From positions 124,001 through 188,000 of the forward strand of contig JBDHWG010000002.1 of the NCBI GenBank assembly GCA_039810085.1: a stretch of 64,000 nt of DNA, written 5' to 3'. The notes under the pieces were generated by a model. That model saw only the letters and a program-made list of their open reading frames with translations. It made no database searches and had not been told where the DNA came from. The stretch is from JBDHWG01 sp039810085 (GTDB lineage: Bacteria > Chloroflexota > Anaerolineae > Epilineales > JAHCIE01). Shown here piece after piece: positions 15,053 through 23,286 of this stretch (position 1 is the stretch's first letter; each line of letters opens with the position of its first letter). The position numbers were made by a program, and so were the translations under genes.

Positions 15053-18000
15053 ATGTCCAAGGCTTTTCGCGCCACCATTGTGACAGTCCTGGCGCTCGCT
15101 CTCGCGCTCTTTGCTCTCGGGTTGCTGCGCGTCGAGGCGGGATCACCCGCGACGCCGACCGGGCAGCCGACGGCTGACTTCGCCTGGGACGACCTGGCCC
15201 GTCCGCCCATGACCTCCAACGTCCGCTTCTCAGGCCGCTACCTCGTGCAGCTCGCCGACCCGCCCCTCGCCAGCTACAAAGGCGGTATCACGGGGCTGGC
15301 GGCGACGGCGCCGTCGGCGACCGGAGCCGCCAAGCTCGCAACGGCGTCAGCCGCCACCCAGGCGTATGTAAGCCACCTCCAGGCGCAGCAGGCGGCCGTC
15401 GAAGCCGCCTTGAAGCAAGCCGCCCCCGCCTCAACAGTCGAGCGGCACTATCAGACCCTCTTCAACGGCCTGGCAGTGCGCATGAGCGCGTCCGACGCCG
15501 AGAAAGTGCGCGGGCTGGCGGGGGTCAAAGCCGTCGTCCCCGATCAGTCCTACAGCCTCCTGATGGACCACAGCCTGCCGCTGATCGGCGCGCCCCAGTT
15601 GTGGCAACAGCTCGGCGGCGCGGCTGAGGCCGGGCGCGGGGTGAAGGTGGCCGTCGTGGATACAGGCATCTACATCTCCCATACCCTGTTCAACCCGGCC
15701 GGCTTCCAGTATCCGCCTGGCTTCCCGAAAGGCGACACGCGCTTCACGACGCCCAAGGTCATCGCCTCCCGCGCCTATTTCCGCCCCAACGACCCGCCAA
15801 GGCCCGGCCACGAGACACCCCTGCCCGACCCTGGCGCCGACTTCTCCCACGCGACGCACGTCGGCGGCACCATCGCCGGCGCCGTGAACACCACGGCGAT
15901 CTTGACCGGCGAGGTGGGCGCGACCTATGGCGTCACCCACACCATTAGCGGCGTCGCGCCCGGCGCCTGGCTCATGAACTACAAGGTCTTCTACGCTGGC
16001 GTCAGCGGCGAGAAGGATGCGTACAGCGCCGAGCTGATCGCGGCCCTGGAGGACGCCGTCCTCGATGGCGCCGACGTCATCAGCAACTCGTGGGGCGGCG
16101 ATCATATCGGCGCGAGCTGGGTGGACCCCATCGTCCAGGCGGCAGAGGCAGCGGTAGATGCCGGGGTGGTCGTCGTGTTCGCGGCGGGCAACAGCGGCTC
16201 CGCGCCCGTCACCCTCAGCAGCCCGGCCGTCTCGCCGCGCGTCATCACCGTCGGGGCCAGCTCCACGCCTATTACCCTGACCTACCCCGCCGGCCGCATC
16301 AACGTCACCGCGCCGACCCCCGTCATCACCAGTGTCGTCGGGCTTATCATGAAAGGGATGGTGGACCTCGGCCCGCCGGTGACGCGAACGGTTGGCCCGC
16401 TGCCCTATGTCTGGGCGGGCGCGGTCACCGACGACCATGACCCTGATGGCTGTCACCTGGACGGGACCAGCCCGTACACCGGCCAGGCGCTAGAGGGCAA
16501 GATTCTGCTTGTCCAGCGCGGGACGTGCCTGGCGGTGGAGAAGGTCCGCCACGCCCAGGCAGCTGGGGCGCGGGCCGTCGTCATCTACGAGCGGACCGAC
16601 TGGTCGTGGGACAGCAACTGCTACACGTGCCAGGACGTGGTCATCCCCGTCGTCTCCACCCTGAAAGACGAGGGCCACGCCCTCGTGGACTGGTACACCC
16701 GCTACCCCACCGAGGCACAGCTCGAGATCAGCGTCGAGCCGCGCTACGTGCCCGTCCCGGCCGACGCGGTCACGTACTTCAGCTCGCGCGGCCCGACGCC
16801 CGACCTGCGCCTCAAGCCCGACGTCATCGCGCCGGGTCTGTATATCGTCTCCGGCGGCTACGGGCCAGGCGACAACCCCCACGCCGGCTTCGGCGTCGCA
16901 TCGGGCACAAGCATGGCGACGCCCCACGTCGCGGGCAGCGCCGCTCTGCTGCGCCAGCTTCACCCGGACTGGTCGCCCGACCAGGTCAAGTCGGCGCTGA
17001 TGACGACGGCCAGGATCGAGGGCCTGCATGCGGAAAGCTCGGGCAAGGTCTCGACGCTTCTAGACACGGGTGCGGGACGCATTGACCTCAGACACGCGGG
17101 CGATCCGGGCGTGACGCTGGACACGCCGAGTCTGGTCGCGCAGCCCCGCCAGGGCACGACCTTGCGCCAGACGGTACACGGTAAGAGCGTCGCCGAAGAC
17201 GAGGAGACCTACGCCGTCACCATCAGCCGAACGGTCGGCGCGGATACAGGTGTCATCCTGCGGCCCGCCGTTTCCCAGGTACAGGTTGCGCCGGGCGCGA
17301 GCCTCGACCTGGAGGTGCAGTGGGCGGTCGCGCCAGACGCTGCACCGGGCGACTACGAGGGCCTGATCTGGTTGCGAGGCGCGCATCACACGGCGCACAT
17401 CCCCTATTGGGTGCGCGTCCTGCCCGCTCAGCGGCACAGTGTCCTCCTGCTTGACCAGGACGGCTCGAGCGCCACAACCAGCGGTGGCCCGTACCCCGAC
17501 TACGCCCGCGTCTACACTGAGACACTGGAGCGGCTGGGCATTCGCTACACCTACTTTGACGGCGACAAGGAGCACCTCGCCGAGCGATTCAGCGTCGGCG
17601 ACCTGCTCCAGTACCAGGCGGTGATCTGGTTCACCGGCGATAGCCGCATCACCCACGGGGATTTCAAGACCTGGCTGGACCAGCAGTGGCTGATAGACTA
17701 CCTCAACAGCGGCGGGCGCCTTCTAGCGACGGGCCAGAACCTGGCGACCGTTGCCTCACTCTACTCGGCGCCGGGCGAGAGCCTGCTCTACCAGGGCTAC
17801 CTCGCGGCCGAGCACGTCCAGGACAACGTCTTCGCGGGGCAGGGGGGAGCGCCGACGCCGACGCAGCGGACTGTTCGCGCGCTGGAGGCCGCACCGTTCC
17901 TGGCGGGGATGACACTCGACCTGAGCGGCGGCAACCAGGACGCCATAGACGAGATCGCGCCCAACGAGGGCTGGGACGTATTCATGGGCGGGTATGGGCA

Positions 18001-18544
18001 CACGCAGCCGCTCTTCCGAGCGCTTGGGGACAGCGCGGTGCGCGAGGGTGTGGTCGGTGTGGCGGTCTCCGCCGAGCCGACGCTGGCCGAAGGGCGCCAG
18101 GCGCTCGCCCACCGCGCGGTCTACCTGTCCTTTGGGTTGGAGGGGGTGCAGGCGACGCCGGGCTACACGTCGCGGGACGAAGTGACGCGCCAGCTGCTCG
18201 GCTGGCTGACGGACGAGACCACGCTGAGGCTGAGCGAACCAATGACCACGACCGTTGGGACACCGACGACGCTGACGGCGACGGCCACGTCGTCTATCGA
18301 CGACGCGACGTTCGACCTCTTCCGCTGGGACTTTGGCGACGGCACGATGGTGCAGGAGACGCTCCGTCCCTCGGTTCTCCACACCTATTCTCGCCCTGAG
18401 ACATACACGGTGCGGGTGGAGATGACCGACAGCTATTGGCACACAGCGCTCGCATCGAAAGAAATGGTCATAGTGCGGCCAACCAGAGATGATCGGCGGC
18501 AGCTCTATCTTCCTTATGTGCTGAGAGCTGCTGGTTCTCCGTGA
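15053..18544 (+). CDS. Secreted S8 (subtilisin-like) serine protease with PA and PKD domains
   Basis: 1163 residues from the ATG at 15053. An ATG at 15044 touches the AAGGAG site directly, so it is less likely. After the signal peptide, an I9-like propeptide region begins at YLVQLADPPLASYKGG. Catalytic residues are Asp203 (VAVVDTGIY), His269 (HATHVGGTIAG) and Ser620 (SGTSMATPHVAG). A PA domain is inserted between His and Ser (GKILLVQRGTCLAVEKVRHA). A Fn3-like or uncharacterised region follows, and a PKD domain near the end (FRWDFGDGTMVQETLRP, VLHTYSRPETYTVRVEM). The C-terminus has the same type of tail as its neighbour (QLYLPYVLR). It is an extracellular scavenging or processing protease, and no key residue is missing. 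Confidence 0.93.
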   Translation: MSKAFRATIVTVLALALALFALGLLRVEAGSPATPTGQPTADFAWDDLARPPMTSNVRFSGRYLVQLADPPLASYKGGITGLAATAPSATGAAKLATASAATQAYVSHLQAQQAAVEAALKQAAPASTVERHYQTLFNGLAVRMSASDAEKVRGLAGVKAVVPDQSYSLLMDHSLPLIGAPQLWQQLGGAAEAGRGVKVAVVDTGIYISHTLFNPAGFQYPPGFPKGDTRFTTPKVIASRAYFRPNDPPRPGHETPLPDPGADFSHATHVGGTIAGAVNTTAILTGEVGATYGVTHTISGVAPGAWLMNYKVFYAGVSGEKDAYSAELIAALEDAVLDGADVISNSWGGDHIGASWVDPIVQAAEAAVDAGVVVVFAAGNSGSAPVTLSSPAVSPRVITVGASSTPITLTYPAGRINVTAPTPVITSVVGLIMKGMVDLGPPVTRTVGPLPYVWAGAVTDDHDPDGCHLDGTSPYTGQALEGKILLVQRGTCLAVEKVRHAQAAGARAVVIYERTDWSWDSNCYTCQDVVIPVVSTLKDEGHALVDWYTRYPTEAQLEISVEPRYVPVPADAVTYFSSRGPTPDLRLKPDVIAPGLYIVSGGYGPGDNPHAGFGVASGTSMATPHVAGSAALLRQLHPDWSPDQVKSALMTTARIEGLHAESSGKVSTLLDTGAGRIDLRHAGDPGVTLDTPSLVAQPRQGTTLRQTVHGKSVAEDEETYAVTISRTVGADTGVILRPAVSQVQVAPGASLDLEVQWAVAPDAAPGDYEGLIWLRGAHHTAHIPYWVRVLPAQRHSVLLLDQDGSSATTSGGPYPDYARVYTETLERLGIRYTYFDGDKEHLAERFSVGDLLQYQAVIWFTGDSRITHGDFKTWLDQQWLIDYLNSGGRLLATGQNLATVASLYSAPGESLLYQGYLAAEHVQDNVFAGQGGAPTPTQRTVRALEAAPFLAGMTLDLSGGNQDAIDEIAPNEGWDVFMGGYGHTQPLFRALGDSAVREGVVGVAVSAEPTLAEGRQALAHRAVYLSFGLEGVQATPGYTSRDEVTRQLLGWLTDETTLRLSEPMTTTVGTPTTLTATATSSIDDATFDLFRWDFGDGTMVQETLRPSVLHTYSRPETYTVRVEMTDSYWHTALASKEMVIVRPTRDDRRQLYLPYVLRAAGSP

Positions 18545-18578
18545 CCGAGACGGCCAGAGGCGCTTCTGGCCGTCTCGG
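18545..18578. terminator. Bidirectional hairpin between convergent genes
   Basis: CCGAGACGGCCAGA (18545-18558) pairs perfectly with 18565-18578 across a six-base loop, one base after the subtilase stop. A second hairpin (ACCCAGGGG with CCCCTGGGT) follows near 18615-18640. Both sit between the convergent subtilase and LVIVD genes. Confidence 0.7.
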
Positions 18579-18660
18579 CCCACAGTCGGCATACCACCCT
18601 TGGAGCTACACCACCCAGGGGTGTGCGCCCCTGGGTCTGTCATGTTGGATCAAGACGGTC

Positions 18661-20580
18661 CTACTGGCCGGCGGCCCTTACCACCAACAACCCATTCGAG
18701 GTGTCCGCCAGGTAGACGAGGCCGTTTTCCAGGTCGAGACTTGCCACCCGGCCATTGTCGCTTGGGTCATAGGAGGCCACCTCGCGCACCTTGTTCGGGT
18801 CGGCGACGTCCAGCACGCGCAGGCCGGCGTCTCCATTCGCCAGGTAGGCGTAACGTCCGACCACTTTGAGGTCCCCCGTAGTTCCCGCCATTGCGTAAGT
18901 CGCCAGAAGCGTCGGCGCGGCTGGGTTAGACACATCCAGGATGCGCAGGCCCGCGTTATACGCCTGGAGGTACGCCCGATTACCCTGAACGTCCAGGACT
19001 TCAGAGGGACTACTGTATACCCCTACCATGCGCGGCGCGGCGGGGTCCGACACGTCGATGATCCAGAAGCTGCCCCCCACCACATAGGCATACTGCCCGA
19101 CGACCTTCACATCGCGGAAAGGTTGATACTCTGGATTCGGAACAGTAAAAGCTCCCACTTCATGGGGAGAAGCCGGGTCTACCACGTCGATGATGCGAAG
19201 GCCGCTTCTATGGTCGGCAATGTAGGCATAATGGCCCTGCACAAAGACGCCGGCGGCTTCGCTAGGCATATCGTAAAAGCTGAGCTCGCGCACGTGGCGC
19301 GGGTCAGTGATGTCGAGGATGCGCAGGCCATCCCCATCCGTCAGATAGGCCAGGTGGCCGAGGATCATCATATCGGTGGGCGCCCACTGTGCGTAGTTCG
19401 CTACTTCCACCGGCTGCGCGGGCTGCGTCACATCCACAACGTGCAGCCCCGTCCAACTGGCGGCGACGTAGGCCATCGAGCCTGCTACGCGAACCAGATA
19501 AGCCTGCTCCGGCGCGAGATACGCACCCAGGAGGGTCGGCGCCGACGGCTGCGCGACGTCGAGGATTTGCAGCCCCGCGCCCGCGGCCAGGTAAGCCTTG
19601 TCGCCCACCACCTGGGTCATCGTCACACTCGTGTCGAAAGCGGCCACCCGCACCGGGTTGGTCGGGTCTGCGATGTCGACGACCCGCAAACGAAACCCCG
19701 CCACCAGGGCGTAGTGGCCGACGATGTCCACATCCACGGACGTCGACAGGCGGATGGCGCCGACTTGCGTCGGCTGGGTCGGGTCGCTCACGTCGATGAT
19801 GCCCAGGCCATAGTCGTCATCGACGATGTAGACGTAGTGGCCCGCGACCGTCAGGGCCACGGCGTCACTCTGCGCGTCTAGGTGGCTCACCCGCGTCGGC
19901 GCGGTGGGTGTGCTCACGTCGAGAATCCACAGCCCGCTGTTGTTGTCGGCAATGTAGGCGTAGCGCCCCACCACGACCACATCGTTGAAGTAGTCGGCGT
20001 CGAAGTGGCCGATCTCGACTGGGGCCGTCGGCTGGGTCAGGTCCAGGACGCGCAGTCCGCCCTGGTAGTCAGCGACGTAGGCCAGGTGGTCGACGATGTC
20101 GATGGCCGAGGCCGAGCCAGGCGTGTCGTAGACAGCGACGGGCTGCGGCGCTGTCGGCGTGACCAGGTCCAGAATGTGAATGCCCGACGGACCGGCCGCT
20201 ATGTAGGCATAACGGCCGACAACAACAATATCGCCCACGTGCTCATAACCCAACCACAGGGGGGTGCCCACCGGGTGGGGCGTCGTAGGGTCGGCGATGT
20301 CGAACACGAGCAGTTGAGGACCGAGCGCGACATAGGCCAGACTGCCGCTGACAGCAACGGCGGTAGCCCCGCCGCCAAACTGGCCGACGCGTTCCAACTC
20401 CTGGGGCGGGGGCAAGTGGCTGCCCTGCATCACCAGGGGGAAGTAGAGCTGCGTATTGGCGGGCGGCTCGGCGGCGCGCGACGAGCTGGTCAGGAAACCC
20501 AGTAGGACGAGGCTGACAACGAAGGCCAGCGTTTGCAGCAATAGGCCAGCACGTCTAGGCCCTGCCAACCAACGAGACAT
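18661..20580 (-). CDS. Secreted LVIVD-repeat beta-propeller protein
   Basis: 639 residues. A long signal peptide (AGLLLQTLAFVVSLVLLGFL) is followed by NTQLYFPLVMQ, the same YLPLV-like element found at the C-termini of the two preceding genes but here at the N-terminus. About twelve repeats of roughly 43 residues follow, each with a GxYAYIA-type strand and a LxILDVSxPxxP-type strand, as in LVIVD repeats (PF08309). The protein should form one or two propellers outside the cell. It converges on the subtilase gene. The function is unknown; binding of other surface molecules is likely. Confidence 0.85.
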   Translation of the reverse strand: MSRWLAGPRRAGLLLQTLAFVVSLVLLGFLTSSSRAAEPPANTQLYFPLVMQGSHLPPPQELERVGQFGGGATAVAVSGSLAYVALGPQLLVFDIADPTTPHPVGTPLWLGYEHVGDIVVVGRYAYIAAGPSGIHILDLVTPTAPQPVAVYDTPGSASAIDIVDHLAYVADYQGGLRVLDLTQPTAPVEIGHFDADYFNDVVVVGRYAYIADNNSGLWILDVSTPTAPTRVSHLDAQSDAVALTVAGHYVYIVDDDYGLGIIDVSDPTQPTQVGAIRLSTSVDVDIVGHYALVAGFRLRVVDIADPTNPVRVAAFDTSVTMTQVVGDKAYLAAGAGLQILDVAQPSAPTLLGAYLAPEQAYLVRVAGSMAYVAASWTGLHVVDVTQPAQPVEVANYAQWAPTDMMILGHLAYLTDGDGLRILDITDPRHVRELSFYDMPSEAAGVFVQGHYAYIADHRSGLRIIDVVDPASPHEVGAFTVPNPEYQPFRDVKVVGQYAYVVGGSFWIIDVSDPAAPRMVGVYSSPSEVLDVQGNRAYLQAYNAGLRILDVSNPAAPTLLATYAMAGTTGDLKVVGRYAYLANGDAGLRVLDVADPNKVREVASYDPSDNGRVASLDLENGLVYLADTSNGLLVVRAAGQ

Positions 20581-20709
20581 CTTTACTCTCCCTTGAGCAG
20601 ATAGTTGAGGTGTCGGTAATTCCGACGTAACACCATCTTAACTCAAAAACAGAGCGTTGAGAATAGGAAGTATCCAGGGTGTCATACCCCTGAAAACCCT
20701 GGTGTCAAG

Positions 20710-21402
20710 TTAGGACGTGTTTCGCTTGCCACGCATCTCGCGCTCGACGTACCAGCGCACAGCCTCCGTGCGCCCACGCACTCCGAGTCTTGCATATACC
20801 TGCGACAGGTGCTCCTCGACGGTCGATCGTTGCACCCCCAGCGCCTGGGCGATCTCCTTGTTGGCCTGTCCCTCGGCTGCCAGACGCAATACGTCCCACT
20901 GTCGAGGTGTTAGCGACGGCTCATCTGTTACCCCAAGTCCCATGTGAGGCCAATGGTGGCGCGAGCAACCGGGTCGTCCCCGGAGCAGGAACGGCACGAT
21001 AGCCGAACTGTACCACGTCTGGTCGCTTGCAATGGCCCGCACCGCATCGCCCACCCGCGCCAGATCTTCACCGTGGTACAGATAACCATGCACCCCAGCT
21101 GCCACCATCTGGAGGACACACTCCTCGTCTAAGGGACCGAAGGCCAGCACCGCAGTGTGTGGCATCAACCGGACGATGGTATCCACACGCGCATCCAGGC
21201 TGTCGCTTAGGTCGCAGTCCAGAACGACAACATCAGGCCGCAGAACCACAACAGCCCGTGCGGCCGCGTCCGCATCATCCACCTCAGCCACAATCTCGAC
21301 CTCGTTCTCCGCCTCCAGCACCTCTCTCAACCCGTTGCGTTCGATGGGCTTCGCCAGCGCCAGCACCACCCGCACCGGGTAAGACGGCATATCTTGGGAC
21401 AC
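20710..21402 (-). CDS. NarL/LuxR-type response regulator with degenerate receiver
   Basis: 230 residues. Residues 9-130 align with a receiver domain, and the phospho-acceptor Asp62 is kept (VVVLDCDL). The N-terminal acidic pair is replaced (VVLALAKP instead of VxxVDDHP), and the conserved Thr and Lys are replaced (LAFGPLDEE, YLYHGED). Normal phosphorylation is therefore doubtful. Residues 160-225 are a good LuxR helix-turn-helix (LTPRQWDVLRLAAEGQANKE, STVEEHLSQVYARLGVRGRT). No histidine kinase is adjacent. It may respond to something other than phosphate, and may control the neighbouring surface-protein genes (inference). Confidence 0.88.
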   Translation of the reverse strand: MSQDMPSYPVRVVLALAKPIERNGLREVLEAENEVEIVAEVDDADAAARAVVVLRPDVVVLDCDLSDSLDARVDTIVRLMPHTAVLAFGPLDEECVLQMVAAGVHGYLYHGEDLARVGDAVRAIASDQTWYSSAIVPFLLRGRPGCSRHHWPHMGLGVTDEPSLTPRQWDVLRLAAEGQANKEIAQALGVQRSTVEEHLSQVYARLGVRGRTEAVRWYVEREMRGKRNTS

Positions 21403-21515
21403 GTCTCTCTCCTACCCCCTGACATCGTAGCTTCCACCGTCCATCAGTAGGACGCATATTATTGTCATTTTCTTCCTCTATCAAGCCGTCGATGATAGCT
21501 GGACGGGAGGCAAGT

Positions 21516-21544
21516 TTGAGCGACGGCTTATAGCGGTATACAAT
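21516..21544 (+). promoter_or_regulatory. Promoter giving a probably leaderless mRNA
   Basis: TTGAGC (21516-21521), 17-base spacer, TACAAT (21539-21544). The expected start of transcription falls on or next to the ATG at 21553, and no ribosome binding site is present. Confidence 0.5.
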
Positions 21545-21552
21545 TGGGCCAT

Positions 21553-22446
21553 ATGTCCAGTAAGTGCCCTGGTTTGCGCTGCCTCAGCGCCCTCATCGTT
21601 CTGCTGCTGGCCCTGTGGCTCATGCCGCTGACGGCCTTTGCCCACGGCGTGACCGTCGACGGCAGCCCGGCCGACTGGGTTGGCAAGCCGCCGACCAACG
21701 GCTACGATCCGGCCAGCGGCGAGTGGCTCTGGCGCGCGCCGTCATCCACCAACGCCATCCAGGAGATGCGCGTCACGGGCGACGCCGGCTACCTCTATCT
21801 GCTGGTGCGGCTGAATGAGTTGCGCGCCAATACGGGCGACGGCGCGCCCCTCGTGCAGGTCGCCGTGGACACGGACCGTCAGCCCAACTCAGGCGCGTCG
21901 GTCTTTGCCGGCCTGACCTCGACGCGCCTGATGCCCAGCGTCGCCACCTGGGAGCGCCTCGTCCGCACCTCGTTTGGCAAGAACCAGGCGCGGCCTGCCG
22001 TCCTCGACACCAACTTCAACGATGTCGGCGCTGAGGACAATCTCGCCATCCTGTCCCCGGTGCACAAGAGCATCGAGATGCGCATCCGCTGGAGCGACCT
22101 GGGCGTTCGGCCCCCCGCTGTGTTGCGCTTCACCGTGGCGGCCTTCACCGCCGACCACCGCGACAACGTCTTGCCCGAAGGTGCGCCGGCGCTCGGCGTC
22201 GTCGCCGTCGGCGATGACCCCGGCATCGTCGGCGACCGCGTTGCGGCCTACGTGGACATCAACTTCCGCGCGGACGGCTCGGCCGGCGCACCACCGCCGC
22301 CCCTGCATGTAGGCGAGTGGAACATACCCCTTCCGCCGCTCCTGCGTGAGCCGCTCATCTACGCGGCAGCGATTGGGATTGTGCTGGTCATCCTTGGGAT
22401 TCTTCTGAAATGGCGGGGGCGTCCTCGGTCGTACTGGTGGGGATAG
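21553..22446 (+). CDS. Secreted, C-terminally membrane-anchored protein with CBM9/DOMON-like domain
   Basis: 297 residues from the ATG at 21553. A signal peptide (LIVLLLALWLMPLTAFAHG) is followed by VTVDGSPADWVGKPP and strands such as GYLYLLVRLNE and LVQVAVDTDRQ. These are typical openings of carbohydrate- or heme-binding beta sandwiches of the CBM9/DOMON type. One membrane helix (LIYAAAIGIVLVILGILLKW) and a short basic tail end the protein. It therefore faces outward, with a cytoplasmic tip. Its neighbour, on the opposite strand, is a metal-dependent regulator. The ligand is unknown. Confidence 0.6.
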   Translation: MSSKCPGLRCLSALIVLLLALWLMPLTAFAHGVTVDGSPADWVGKPPTNGYDPASGEWLWRAPSSTNAIQEMRVTGDAGYLYLLVRLNELRANTGDGAPLVQVAVDTDRQPNSGASVFAGLTSTRLMPSVATWERLVRTSFGKNQARPAVLDTNFNDVGAEDNLAILSPVHKSIEMRIRWSDLGVRPPAVLRFTVAAFTADHRDNVLPEGAPALGVVAVGDDPGIVGDRVAAYVDINFRADGSAGAPPPPLHVGEWNIPLPPLLREPLIYAAAIGIVLVILGILLKWRGRPRSYWWG

Positions 22447-22452
22447 CGAGGG

Positions 22453-23103
22453 TTAGTTGTCGCGGATGAAGATGCGCTCGGCGGTCGCGCGGCTGATGGT
22501 ATGAAGCTCATCCCCGATGCGGACCGTGAGGTCCCCTGACGGCGTGCGGCCGACAACCTCGACCACCACGCCCGGCAGGAGGCCGATAGAAGCTAGGTAG
22601 CGCAACAGGGCCGCATCCTCGTCGATGACCTCGGCCACGATGACGCGCTGCTCCGCAAGCGCATTCGACAGGCGGCGCGTCGGCTCGGCGGCAATCGAGC
22701 CGTCTTTGTCGGGAATAGGCGCGCCATGCGGGTCCACGCGCGGGTTGCCCAGGGCGGCGGCCATGCGGTCGGCCACCGACGGCGAGATGGCATGCTCGAG
22801 GCGGTTGGCCTCCGCGTGGACCTCATCCCACGGTACGCCCAGCGCCTCGGCCAGGTACAGCTCGACCAGCCGATGGTGGCGGATGACCTCGAGCGCGATC
22901 TTGCGCCCGGCGGGGGTCAGGATGACGCCGCGATACGGCGTGTGCTCCACGAGGCGCATCTCGGCCAGCTTCTTGATCATGCCGCTCACCGAGGCCGGCG
23001 CGACATCGAGGCGCTCGGCAATGGCCGATGTCGTCGCCTCCCCCTCTTCGCGCACAAGCTCGTAGATGACCTTCAAATAGTCTTCGACTGCGGACGTAAC
23101 CAT
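22453..23103 (-). CDS. DtxR/MntR-family metal-dependent repressor
   Basis: 216 residues from the ATG at 23103 (CAGGAG site); a GTG 18 bases upstream is less well placed. The order is N-terminal winged helix (VEDYLKVIYELVREEGEATT, APASVSGMIKKLAEM), dimerisation and metal-binding domain with His and Glu ligands (HHRLVELYLAEALGVPWDEV, HAEANRLEHAISP), and C-terminal FeoA/SH3-like domain (PGVVVEVVGRTPSGDLTVRI). It would bind DNA when Mn2+ or Fe2+ is sufficient. No transporter sits beside it, though NRAMP-type genes occur about 21 kb away. It converges on the CBM9-like gene, with 6 bases between them. Confidence 0.93.
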   Translation of the reverse strand: MVTSAVEDYLKVIYELVREEGEATTSAIAERLDVAPASVSGMIKKLAEMRLVEHTPYRGVILTPAGRKIALEVIRHHRLVELYLAEALGVPWDEVHAEANRLEHAISPSVADRMAAALGNPRVDPHGAPIPDKDGSIAAEPTRRLSNALAEQRVIVAEVIDEDAALLRYLASIGLLPGVVVEVVGRTPSGDLTVRIGDELHTISRATAERIFIRDN

Positions 23104-23286
23104 GCTGACTCCTGGGTACACACCGGGCCGCGCCTTCGATTATAGGCGATAGACGTGCGACTGTCAAAGGCACTCCCTACTGGCGTGAAACAGTCTACCG
23201 CCAGCGCCTCTTTGACCGTCAGACCCGTCGAGTGCTAGAATACGAGCCAATCATTTTCCCGAATCACCACTTTGGAGGTTATCCCA

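Noticed and set aside
18541..19881. Long plus-strand open frame opposite the LVIVD-repeat gene
   Set aside because: It mirrors repeated codons of the minus-strand propeller, has no ribosome site or recognisable domain, and lies wholly inside a clear gene.
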